64,000 bases of DNA from Phyto melanocephala (Eukaryota > Arthropoda > Insecta > Diptera > Rhinophoridae). The notes under the pieces were generated by a model, which saw only the letters and a program-made list of their open reading frames with translations, did not search any database and had not been told where the DNA came from. The DNA lies in assembly GCA_941918925.1 (NCBI GenBank), contig OW799237.1, forward strand, positions 6,119,201 through 6,183,200, read 5' to 3'. The translations under genes and the position numbers were made by a program. Shown in pieces: positions 1 to 8,566 of the stretch (position 1 is the first letter of the stretch; every line of letters starts with the position of its first letter).

Positions 1-14
1 ACTTTTTTCTAAAT

Positions 15-19
15 GACCT
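15..19. repeat. Target site duplication, left copy (GACCT)
   Basis: Five bases directly before the 5' LTR, repeated at 6560-6564 after the 3' LTR. A length of five fits BEL/Pao integration and defines the element ends. Confidence 0.9.
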
Positions 20-436
20 TGTTACCGCCGTTAACAAAGGGTTAAACAAAACGACATTAAATGTCATACCCTGTATGCTCGTTTTATCCACTACATAAAT
101 TCAAACTGTTAAAATTGTTTTTATTTACTTTGCCTTTATATTTGTCTCAAGTAACGGTCCTTGTTATTTATCACGTAGGCCAAAGATGTTTAATACTTTG
201 CATTAAAAATATAAACATACATACGTACATACATATATGTACGTAACTGTTTGTATGATTCTGCATACAGTATGTAAATGGAATTTTAATTATAATTCAA
301 TTGGTTTTAAGACAACGCGGTAACAACATATAAAATTTTAAAGCTCTCGCTGTATTTAATAATTTTAATTATTAATAAAGATAAAAATCGAGTGCTCTTA
401 AAAAGTGTGTTTTATTTTCACGTTGCCAAAGCAACA
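20..436 (+). repeat. 5' LTR of BEL/Pao element
   Basis: 417 bp, beginning TGTTACCGCC and ending AAAGCAACA, so the ends are TGTT...AACA with the usual TG...CA. It contains an AATAAA at about 374-379 followed by a GT-rich stretch, a plausible polyadenylation signal. It matches the 3' copy base for base at an offset of 6123. Confidence 0.95.
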
Positions 437-477
437 ATTCTTTAAAATTTTATTATAAAAGTGTGAAAATTGCCGCG

Positions 478-3400
478 ATGTCTGACGAAAATGCTACACA
501 ACATAATTGCAAAAAGTGCAATGAGTTGGACAATGACCAAATGGTTTTGTGCGACAAGTGTGATAAATGGTATCACTATGGTTGCGTGGGCGTAGACAGC
601 AACGTGGCAGATTACAGCTGGAACTGCGAATTTTGCGACAACAGGTCATCAGCCGCTGCTAACCCAGACCAAGAAAACGGTCTTGAGACTCAACCGAGTT
701 CATCATCGTCACCATTAATACCAACATCAACAACTGCACCACCAGTCGTAGCAACCGCCACAGGTACGAATTTTCCGAAAGTGCCAGCAAACACTAGGCC
801 TTTAGTACCAACTACTACGGGTAATCCACTACCGATTTGGTCATCAGTACCTGCTACTATGGTAACGCATCCCCAAGTATTGCCACCCCAATATATGGTA
901 ACAGCTACAACGGGAATGTCGATGTTCCATCCAACATCAAATACAGCACTTTATGGTACAACAATACCTTCGTACATGTATTCAGCACCAATAGCGATGC
1001 CTCTTAATTATCAACAACAGCCAATGCAAGTGAATACAAACAATCAAAATTCGACCACAAGTGGCAAAGGTAATTTTGATTGTTTGGAAAGGCAAAAAAT
1101 GTTACAGCTGGAACGGTTAGAGGAGGAAAGAAAAATTCAACAAGAATTTTTAGAGCGAAAATATAAAATTTTAGCACAAAAGGACTACCAACCGTCCACA
1201 AATCAGACCGGTGTCACAAGATTTAGCGAAAATCAACAAATGAATAATACTTTCATACAAATGCCCATCACGTGCAGTACGGTAAATGCTGAGTCTAGAT
1301 ATAACGGACATCAGTCCGAGCCCACAGCTATTCAATTAGCTGCCAGACGTTCAATACCAAGGGACCTACCACCATTTAACGGTGATCCAGATGACTGGCC
1401 AATTTTTATTAACAGCTTTTACAATAGCACAGCCCTTGCAGGATACTCCGATGCAGAAAATTTGATGCGTTTACAAAGCTGTTTGAAAGGGAAAGCTAGG
1501 GAGCTAGTAAAAAGTAAATTACTTTTGCCTGCGCTTGTACCGGACATTATTAAAACGCTTCGTTTGTGCTTTGGCCGACCAGAGCATATTTTAGAACGCG
1601 TTGTAAATAAAGCTAAAAATATGCCAGCTCTTCGCGACAAGCTTGAAGCGCTCATCGAATTCGCGCTCAACGTGCAAAATATTTGCGCGACCATGGAATC
1701 GTGCGGCCTTGAGTCACATCTTAACAACCCCATGTTGGTAAAAGAGTTGTTAGATAAATTGCCGAATCAACACAAACTAAATTGGGCGATGACGACGCGT
1801 GATGGAAACGTTCCAATATTAAAGGCCTTTAGTATTTGGTTGTATAATTTAGCAGAAGCAGCAAGTACAGTGGTAACGCCTACTTTCAGTAAAGGTGCCT
1901 CAGTGAATACCCATATACAAGCTAACAACAACGTGTGTAAAAAGTGCGTCGTATGTAAGGTGGAGTCACACAAAGTACATCAGTGTGATAAATTTAAAAA
2001 TCTACAACTGAACGAAAAATGGGATACCGTGAAATCCAACAATTTGTGCCGTCAGTGCCTAAACCATCATAAGAGAAAATGTCATCTGGACAAAGAATGC
2101 GGAGTATCTGGATGTAAGTACAAGCACCACCCCCTGCTTCATAAGGCCACCAGTAGTGCCGGTCAGTCAACAACACAAACTGTAAGTAGAAATGAAATAG
2201 AAAATACGCAGCGGAGTGCACAAATTAATGCACATAATAATATCAACGAAGAAAAGCCATTCTTTCGTATTTTGCCAATCCGCTTGCATTCGAAAAACAG
2301 TATTATTAATACTTTTGCCTTTCTAGACGAAGGGTCATCTGTCACCTTGATAGAGCGTAGCATTTTTAACGGCTTGAATTTGACCGGCGTATCTGACCCC
2401 TTATGTCTGAAATGGACAGGTGGGACAACCCGCGAAGAAAATGAATCCCTCAGAACAACATTGAAAATATCCAGCGTCCTCAATGACACAAAGTTCATAC
2501 TTTCAGACGTGCATACCGTCGAACGTTTGGACTTACCGTCACAAACTTTAAATATGGCGAAAATTGTTAAAAAATATCCGTATTTGAACGATTTACCTAT
2601 ACAATCGTATAACAATGCTAAACCAATGATTTTAATTGGTGCCAATAACTGGAAATTAGCGGTCCCTACAAAAATCCGAGAGGGAACTTGGCTACAGCCT
2701 ATAGCAACGAAAACCCGGCTTGGATGGACCTTACAGGGCGGCAACACTAATTGCTCAGCTGAGCATAGACTCAACATTCACACATGTGTATGCCAAACTA
2801 AGTACGATGATTTGCACGAGCTGGTAAAAAATTATTTCACCATTGAATCGCCAAATTCGTCCGCCTTACTTTCAACAGCAGACAGCAACGCGATGAAAAC
2901 GCTAAATGCAACATGCAAAAAAGTAGACGGTCGCTACGAAGTCGGCTTATTGTGGAAAAATAGCGATGTACAGCTGCCTGAGAGCTATACTAATGCTCTT
3001 CGACGACTTATGTGCCTCAATAAAAAAATCGTAAAAGACGAATTGTTGCGACGAAGCATGCAAGCTCAAATTGATAACTTGCTCGAAAAGGGATACGCCA
3101 AGAAGTTAAGTCCATCCGAATTGGCAACTCCTAATGAGAAAGTGTGGTACCTGCCGATTTTCATTACATTAAATCCCAATAAACCTAACAAGGTACGGTT
3201 AGTGTGGGATGCCGCAGCTAAGTCAAACGGAGCGTCACTAAACGATTTTATGAATAGTGGCCCAGATTTGTTAAAACCACTAATAGACATCCTTCTAGCC
3301 TTTCGAGTAGGCAAATTCGCAATTTGTGGCGATATTGCAGAAATGTTTCACAGAATCAACGTACGAGAAAGCGATATGCATGCTCAACGGTTCTTATGGT

Positions 3401-6168
3401 GGGACAAAAATGACAATTTACATCAGCCAAGCACATACGTAATGCGAGCCTTAACTTTTGGTGTCAGCTGTGCCCCTTGCATAGCACACTACGTACGCGA
3501 CACTAATGCTGAAGAATTTAAAACACAATTTCCACGTGCCGTGGACTCTATCCAGAACCATCACTATGTCGATGACCTTATCGATAGCGAAGACAGCGAA
3601 GAAGACGCTGCAATGCTAGCAAAGCAAGTTGCAAAAATTCACGCTAACGCAGGCTTTTATATAAGAAACTGGGCTTCAAACTCGTCCGCAGTTTTACGTC
3701 AATTGTCTGATGTCTCAAAGACGTCTCAAGATACCAAACAATGGGGCGCTACCGAAAAGATTTTAGGTATGTATTGGGACCCAGTTACTGATGTTTTTAA
3801 ATATAATTGCAGATTTGCTCGTCTGCGTCGTAATGTGATCGATGAGGATCTTGTGCCAACTAAAAGAGAGTGTCTACAAGTTCTCATGTCAATATTCGAT
3901 CCACTAGGATTCTTGTCATGCCATACCATAGGGCTGAAAATGTTGCTGCAAGACATCTGGCGTACTTGCATTGGGTGGGATGATCCACTAAATGAATCAC
4001 TAAACACAAAATGGTCTCAATGGAAATCATCGATCCCACTTATCTCTCATGTTGAAATCCCACGATGCTATTCCCAGATACTAGGTGGGGCCGAGAAAGT
4101 TCAATTACATACTTTTGTTGACGCAGGCGAATATGCATACTGTGCAGTAAGTTATCTAGTCGTTCAACTAGGTGATACTGTCACTGTCACCCTCGTAGCT
4201 GCCAAGTGCAAAGTAGCACCTCTCAAACCACTGTCAATTCCTCGCATGGAACTGCAAGCCGCCCTTATTGGAGTAAGACTAGCGAACAAAGTGCAAAAAA
4301 TTCATCGTCTGCGCATATCCTCAAGATACTGGTGGTCGGACTCTAAAACAGTACTACAATGGTTACGAGTGGACCCAAGAAACTTTCAGCAGTTCGTTAT
4401 GCACCGAGTAGGAGAAATTTTAGAACATTCCAACGTCAATCAATGGAAATGGGTACCAACAAAGATTAACCCTGCCGATTTCGCAACAAAAATAACAACA
4501 CGAAAAAATATGGACTTATGGTTCAAGGGTCCTGATTTTTTGCATAATGACTACAACCAATGGCCCACTTGTGATGACTTGGGGCCAATAAACTCTTCTG
4601 AGCATAGACGTCACGTGTTAGTAATAGATCGAAAACAAAAAGATTGTAATATAATTAATTTCGAGTATTTTTCAAACTGGAAAAGACTCTACAGAGCAGT
4701 AGCGACGTTTTTGTTATACATGGCAAAACTTAAAGCTGCAATTAAACAACAAACTTACAATTCTACAGTCACAAACGAATTTATAAAACAAGCAAAGCAA
4801 TTTATCATAAAAATTGCACAGCGCAACGAATTTCATCAAGAAATCTATGACCTAAAACATGGTGGAAATGTAGAAAAATCGAGTAAGTTATACCGCCTCA
4901 ACCCTTACTTAGACGACAACGAAGTTGTGAGATGTCACAGCCGTGTAAACCGTCTTAACAATCATGAGGACGAAATTGTGCTGCCAGCAAAGCATCATGT
5001 TACATTCCTTATAATACGTTCTTTCCACGAAGATTTTCACCACCACTTCCATGAAGCAGTAATCAACCAAATAAAAAGTCAATTTTATATACCCCGTCTG
5101 CGAGTTATGTATAAAAAGGTACGTTATGCATGCCAAATATGTAAAAATTATGCTGCTGCACCACAGGCACCTCAAATGGCTCAGTTACCAGCTGCCCGCT
5201 TAGGCGCCTTTCAACGTCCCTTTACATTCGTCGGTATAGACTTTTTTGGCCCGTTATCAGTAACCGTTGGAAGAAGAAGAGAAAAGCGATGGGGAGTAGT
5301 TTTCACCTGTCTTACTGTACGCGCAATTCATATAGAGGTGGCCCATAACTTAGATACCAGTTCCTGTATTTTGTGTATTCGAAACTTAATTGCCAGACGT
5401 GGCACGCCTCGGGAGATTTATACCGATAATGGTACCAACTTTAAAGCAGTTGAAAAAATCCTGAGAGATAAAGTAGATGAAATAAATTTTTCAAATATTC
5501 AAATAAAATTTGATTATACAAAGTGGTATTTCAACCCACCAGGTGCGCCCCATATGGGCGGTGTATGGGAGCGTCTAATAAGATCCGTGAAAAATATCCT
5601 TTATAGTCTGTACCCAAGGCTGAATTTCAACGACGAAAGCTTTAAAAGTGCTCTATGTGAAATCGAATCAATTGTAAATTCTCGACCGCTCACATTTGTG
5701 TCAGTTGAACATGAAGATGATGACGCAATTACTCCAAACCATCTACTTATTGGCTCTTGTGACGGCTATAAACCATTTCTTGACGATAGCGGAAATTTAC
5801 GCCACCGATGGCAACAAACGCAAGCTTTTGCTGACCATTTTTGGCGCCGCTGGGTGAAGGAGTACATACCGATAATAAGCCGTAGAAGCAAATGGTTTGC
5901 AAAAGTTCCACCGGTAAAGATCGGGGAAATTGTCATCATCGTTGATGAAAACCTTCCAAGAAGATGCTGGCCCAAGGGCAGAGTCATAGACACGGTGGTA
6001 GCCGCAGATGGCCAGGTGCGTAGGGCTACCGTAAAAACACAGTTTGGCATATTACAAAGGCCAGTAACGAAGATAGCTGTTTTGAACGTCGGTGATCATC
6101 ATGAGCAAGCTTGTATCCCGGAATCGCTTACGGGTGGGGGAATGTTACCGCCGTTAACAAAGGGTTAA
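478..6168 (+). CDS. BEL/Pao polyprotein with N-terminal PHD finger
   Basis: Single open frame of 1896 aa from the ATG at 478, only 41 bases after the LTR. The frame is open a little further upstream but without an ATG. Domains: a C4HC3 PHD finger (C11, C14, C25, C28, H33, C36, C50, C53); a Pro/Thr-rich linker; DUF1759-type gag (about 297-440); Cys/His zinc knuckles (about 490-555); a retropepsin-like DEGS motif at about 617; reverse transcriptase with YVDD at about 1030; RNase H with its first Asp near 1215; an H2C2 integrase zinc finger (about 1490-1560); and an integrase core with D1588, D1650 and E1698. A DUF5641-like C-terminus follows. All catalytic residues are present and there is no frameshift. 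The stop lies inside the 3' LTR. Products would be gag and the enzymes for reverse transcription and integration. Confidence 0.95.
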   Translation: MSDENATQHNCKKCNELDNDQMVLCDKCDKWYHYGCVGVDSNVADYSWNCEFCDNRSSAAANPDQENGLETQPSSSSSPLIPTSTTAPPVVATATGTNFPKVPANTRPLVPTTTGNPLPIWSSVPATMVTHPQVLPPQYMVTATTGMSMFHPTSNTALYGTTIPSYMYSAPIAMPLNYQQQPMQVNTNNQNSTTSGKGNFDCLERQKMLQLERLEEERKIQQEFLERKYKILAQKDYQPSTNQTGVTRFSENQQMNNTFIQMPITCSTVNAESRYNGHQSEPTAIQLAARRSIPRDLPPFNGDPDDWPIFINSFYNSTALAGYSDAENLMRLQSCLKGKARELVKSKLLLPALVPDIIKTLRLCFGRPEHILERVVNKAKNMPALRDKLEALIEFALNVQNICATMESCGLESHLNNPMLVKELLDKLPNQHKLNWAMTTRDGNVPILKAFSIWLYNLAEAASTVVTPTFSKGASVNTHIQANNNVCKKCVVCKVESHKVHQCDKFKNLQLNEKWDTVKSNNLCRQCLNHHKRKCHLDKECGVSGCKYKHHPLLHKATSSAGQSTTQTVSRNEIENTQRSAQINAHNNINEEKPFFRILPIRLHSKNSIINTFAFLDEGSSVTLIERSIFNGLNLTGVSDPLCLKWTGGTTREENESLRTTLKISSVLNDTKFILSDVHTVERLDLPSQTLNMAKIVKKYPYLNDLPIQSYNNAKPMILIGANNWKLAVPTKIREGTWLQPIATKTRLGWTLQGGNTNCSAEHRLNIHTCVCQTKYDDLHELVKNYFTIESPNSSALLSTADSNAMKTLNATCKKVDGRYEVGLLWKNSDVQLPESYTNALRRLMCLNKKIVKDELLRRSMQAQIDNLLEKGYAKKLSPSELATPNEKVWYLPIFITLNPNKPNKVRLVWDAAAKSNGASLNDFMNSGPDLLKPLIDILLAFRVGKFAICGDIAEMFHRINVRESDMHAQRFLWWDKNDNLHQPSTYVMRALTFGVSCAPCIAHYVRDTNAEEFKTQFPRAVDSIQNHHYVDDLIDSEDSEEDAAMLAKQVAKIHANAGFYIRNWASNSSAVLRQLSDVSKTSQDTKQWGATEKILGMYWDPVTDVFKYNCRFARLRRNVIDEDLVPTKRECLQVLMSIFDPLGFLSCHTIGLKMLLQDIWRTCIGWDDPLNESLNTKWSQWKSSIPLISHVEIPRCYSQILGGAEKVQLHTFVDAGEYAYCAVSYLVVQLGDTVTVTLVAAKCKVAPLKPLSIPRMELQAALIGVRLANKVQKIHRLRISSRYWWSDSKTVLQWLRVDPRNFQQFVMHRVGEILEHSNVNQWKWVPTKINPADFATKITTRKNMDLWFKGPDFLHNDYNQWPTCDDLGPINSSEHRRHVLVIDRKQKDCNIINFEYFSNWKRLYRAVATFLLYMAKLKAAIKQQTYNSTVTNEFIKQAKQFIIKIAQRNEFHQEIYDLKHGGNVEKSSKLYRLNPYLDDNEVVRCHSRVNRLNNHEDEIVLPAKHHVTFLIIRSFHEDFHHHFHEAVINQIKSQFYIPRLRVMYKKVRYACQICKNYAAAPQAPQMAQLPAARLGAFQRPFTFVGIDFFGPLSVTVGRRREKRWGVVFTCLTVRAIHIEVAHNLDTSSCILCIRNLIARRGTPREIYTDNGTNFKAVEKILRDKVDEINFSNIQIKFDYTKWYFNPPGAPHMGGVWERLIRSVKNILYSLYPRLNFNDESFKSALCEIESIVNSRPLTFVSVEHEDDDAITPNHLLIGSCDGYKPFLDDSGNLRHRWQQTQAFADHFWRRWVKEYIPIISRRSKWFAKVPPVKIGEIVIIVDENLPRRCWPKGRVIDTVVAADGQVRRATVKTQFGILQRPVTKIAVLNVGDHHEQACIPESLTGGGMLPPLTKG
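6131..6142 (+). promoter_or_regulatory. Polypurine tract of the retrotransposon
   Basis: GGGTGGGGGAA-like purine tract ending exactly at the 3' LTR boundary, the normal place for priming of plus-strand cDNA. It is also translated as the Gly-rich tail of the polyprotein. Confidence 0.7.
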
Positions 6169-6559
6169 ACAAAACGACATTAAATGTCATACCCTGTATG
6201 CTCGTTTTATCCACTACATAAATTCAAACTGTTAAAATTGTTTTTATTTACTTTGCCTTTATATTTGTCTCAAGTAACGGTCCTTGTTATTTATCACGTA
6301 GGCCAAAGATGTTTAATACTTTGCATTAAAAATATAAACATACATACGTACATACATATATGTACGTAACTGTTTGTATGATTCTGCATACAGTATGTAA
6401 ATGGAATTTTAATTATAATTCAATTGGTTTTAAGACAACGCGGTAACAACATATAAAATTTTAAAGCTCTCGCTGTATTTAATAATTTTAATTATTAATA
6501 AAGATAAAAATCGAGTGCTCTTAAAAAGTGTGTTTTATTTTCACGTTGCCAAAGCAACA
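6143..6559 (+). repeat. 3' LTR of BEL/Pao element
   Basis: Second LTR copy, apparently identical to the 5' LTR. The polyprotein reading frame runs 26 bases into it before its stop codon, so the last residues of the protein are LTR-encoded. The GACCT target duplication follows at 6560-6564. Confidence 0.95.
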
Positions 6560-6564
6560 GACCT
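6560..6564. repeat. Target site duplication, right copy (GACCT)
   Basis: Right-hand copy of the 5-bp duplication made when the BEL/Pao element integrated; identical to bases 15-19. Confidence 0.9.
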
Positions 6565-7465
6565 GTTTCCGTCACAAGGCCCTAACTACTATATTTGACG
6601 TATATATTCGTCAATTAATCTAGGACGTCATATTGGATTTTACCTTTTCCTAGCTAACTTTATTTAACCAGTTAAGCCCTTTCTTGATGTTCATATTGAC
6701 TCTCTTTGTGGTACAGAAACTAAAAAAATCAATTTTCGTTTATAAGTTTTGGGAAAAACATAAAAGCAGTTGTATTATGGTTTTTATCTCATTTGTTTTC
6801 TAACCGAGAAAGAATATTGTTTGCAGATGAACGTAATACATTTATTGCAAATTTGGACCAGTGATAAACTTTTTTAATTATTAATGGTAAACTGATCTAC
6901 ATGGAAAGCACAGTTACCAACGAAGTCAATTTTTTAATTCTTTATTTTCGAAATTATCTACGAACACAAATATTGTGTCAAACCAATAGGAGAATTCTAA
7001 TTAATTAATTAGAATTAATAAGATGCAATTGGCGTTGATAAATAACTTTTGGATTTTCAGAACTCCAGTACTTACAGTTATGCTTATTAACAAAGCCCTT
7101 CAATTAAAATAAGAATGAATTTTCAATAAAAGGTAGCTTATTTGATCAGCTTATTATTAACTTTTCGGTGTCAAATGTGAAAATTTTATAAATTTTCTCT
7201 ATATCATAATTTTTATATGTCAAATTTTGTATGAAAATCTAAATAAAAAATTTCTCTAAAATGCAATACCTTATATAAATGTACCATGGTAAAATCTTAA
7301 TTCTGGCATCGCTGTCTAATTCATTTGCCGCTAACACACATTTAGAATTTGTCATCTTTAACAAAGTGCCGGTTTAAATTTTTTATCGAAATAAGCATTT
7401 TTATTCACTTACTAAACTAAAAAAAAGTTATATTCAAAAGAAATTTATCAAATATATAAGACAAA
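6565..7465. other. Intergenic, with decayed repeat fragment
   Basis: About 0.9 kb of AT-rich DNA between the retrotransposon and Nup37. Bases 6595-6720 resemble the middle of the dispersed fly repeat seen in full at 61056-61806, so the BEL element probably landed in an old copy of it. A perfect 24-base AT palindrome lies at 6993-7016. The right end must hold the Nup37 promoter, but I recognise no clear core motif. Confidence 0.5.
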
Positions 7466-8498
7466 ATGAGATCGTCAACACCACCAACCCATATGCTTAA
7501 TTTTAATGAGCAAATCAATTGTTTTGATATTTGCAAAACATATTTTGCCTCAAATCTTGTTTGCATAGCGGCAGAAAAAAAACTTATTTTGGGTCTAATC
7601 AGATTTCCAGTAAGTAAGAATGTCGTTTTTGATGTACATATAAAAACTAATAAATATATAAAATTTATTTGTTAAGGAGGAAACCGAAAGTGAACAGTTT
7701 GAATGGAAACGTTTAAAAGATATTTATCACGAAAGTCGCTGTCATGCTATTTGTTTTACTCCTGACACTTCTTTAGTGGCCATACCTAAAACGGTTACTT
7801 TTTGTGCAGCCGGTGCAGATTTTTTGTTACGAGTCTATCGCACTGACTTGCAGAATGCTGACACCGTTCAAATTTTAAAAGCTCACACAAACTATGTGAA
7901 TGATATTGCCTGGGATACTGAAGGTGAGTATTTAGCTTCTGTGAGTGATGACCATAGCTGTAAAATCTGGAGTCAAGAATTACACTATGAAAATGTCGTA
8001 ACATTTTGTTTGTCATCGGCTGGCATGTCGGTAAAATGGCATCCTGAAGAGCCACACAAGGTATTGGTGGCCGAAAAAAAGGGTGTGGTGCACATGTACA
8101 ATGTCAAGTCTCAACAGGCTATAGTATCGTTAGAAACGTCGAAGTCTCCTTTAATGTCAGCAGACTGGTCTTTAAATACCAGTCATATAATAACAGCTTT
8201 AGCTGCTGGCGAAATTGTAACTTGGGATTTGTCTAGACGTCCCTGTTCACCCTCCGATGTTCGTCAAATTCATGAAGACGGCGGACGTTGTGTCCGCATA
8301 TCCCCTACTTCGGGATATGTCGTGGCTAGTGTAGGTCGTCCGGATATAACCTTAAAGGTATATTCCACGAAAACATCGGTGCCTTTAATAGAGGCTTCTT
8401 TAAAATTGTATGCTGGGTTGTGTTGGCATCATCGGCTGCCTTATGTTGCGGCTGCATACGATCGTAAACTTTGTTTTTGGAAGTTACAATTTAAATAA
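7466..8498 (+). CDS. Nucleoporin Nup37
   Basis: WD40 subunit of the Nup107-160 (Y) complex of the nuclear pore scaffold. Exons 7466-7609 and 7677-8498, joined across a 67-nt intron (GTAAGT...AAG), give 321 aa, close to the roughly 326 aa of human Nup37. Recognisable family segments are the FC..GAD.. strand, SVSDDHSCKIW (a WD repeat with the same wording as vertebrate Nup37), GMSVKWHPEEPHK, and a closing AAAYDRKLCFWKL. The ATG at 7466 is the first in frame; a possible downstream start in exon 2 would drop the first blade. An AATAAA overlaps the stop codon at 8494-8499. The gene converges on the Cys-tRNA synthetase gene, with only 68 bases between stop codons. Confidence 0.93.
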
Positions 8499-8566
8499 AA
8501 AAGAGTAAAAAATTTATAATTTTTTTAAATTTTATTTAGTATAAAAAATCTACAGTTAATTTCAAC

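Larger units (their letters stand above)
20..6559 (+). mobile_element. Complete BEL/Pao LTR retrotransposon
   Basis: Two direct copies of a 417-bp sequence (20-436 and 6143-6559) flank one long open reading frame of gag-protease-RT-RNase H-integrase type. The domain order (integrase last) and the DUF1759-type gag place it in BEL/Pao. The five bases GACCT precede the 5' LTR (15-19) and follow the 3' LTR (6560-6564), which is the 5-bp target duplication expected of an integrase. I saw no difference between the two LTRs by eye, so the insertion is recent or has been gene-converted. A purine-rich tract (about 6131-6142) sits directly before the 3' LTR. No TGG-starting primer binding site is visible after the 5' LTR. 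It appears autonomous and is inserted in intergenic repeat DNA upstream of Nup37. Confidence 0.96.

Noticed and set aside
61..246. 61-codon frame near the left edge, repeated at 6184-6369
   Set aside because: It lies inside the LTR in both copies and has no protein family resemblance.
2163..2777. 204-codon frame on the minus strand inside the retrotransposon
   Set aside because: It is the antisense of the well-supported gag-protease region.
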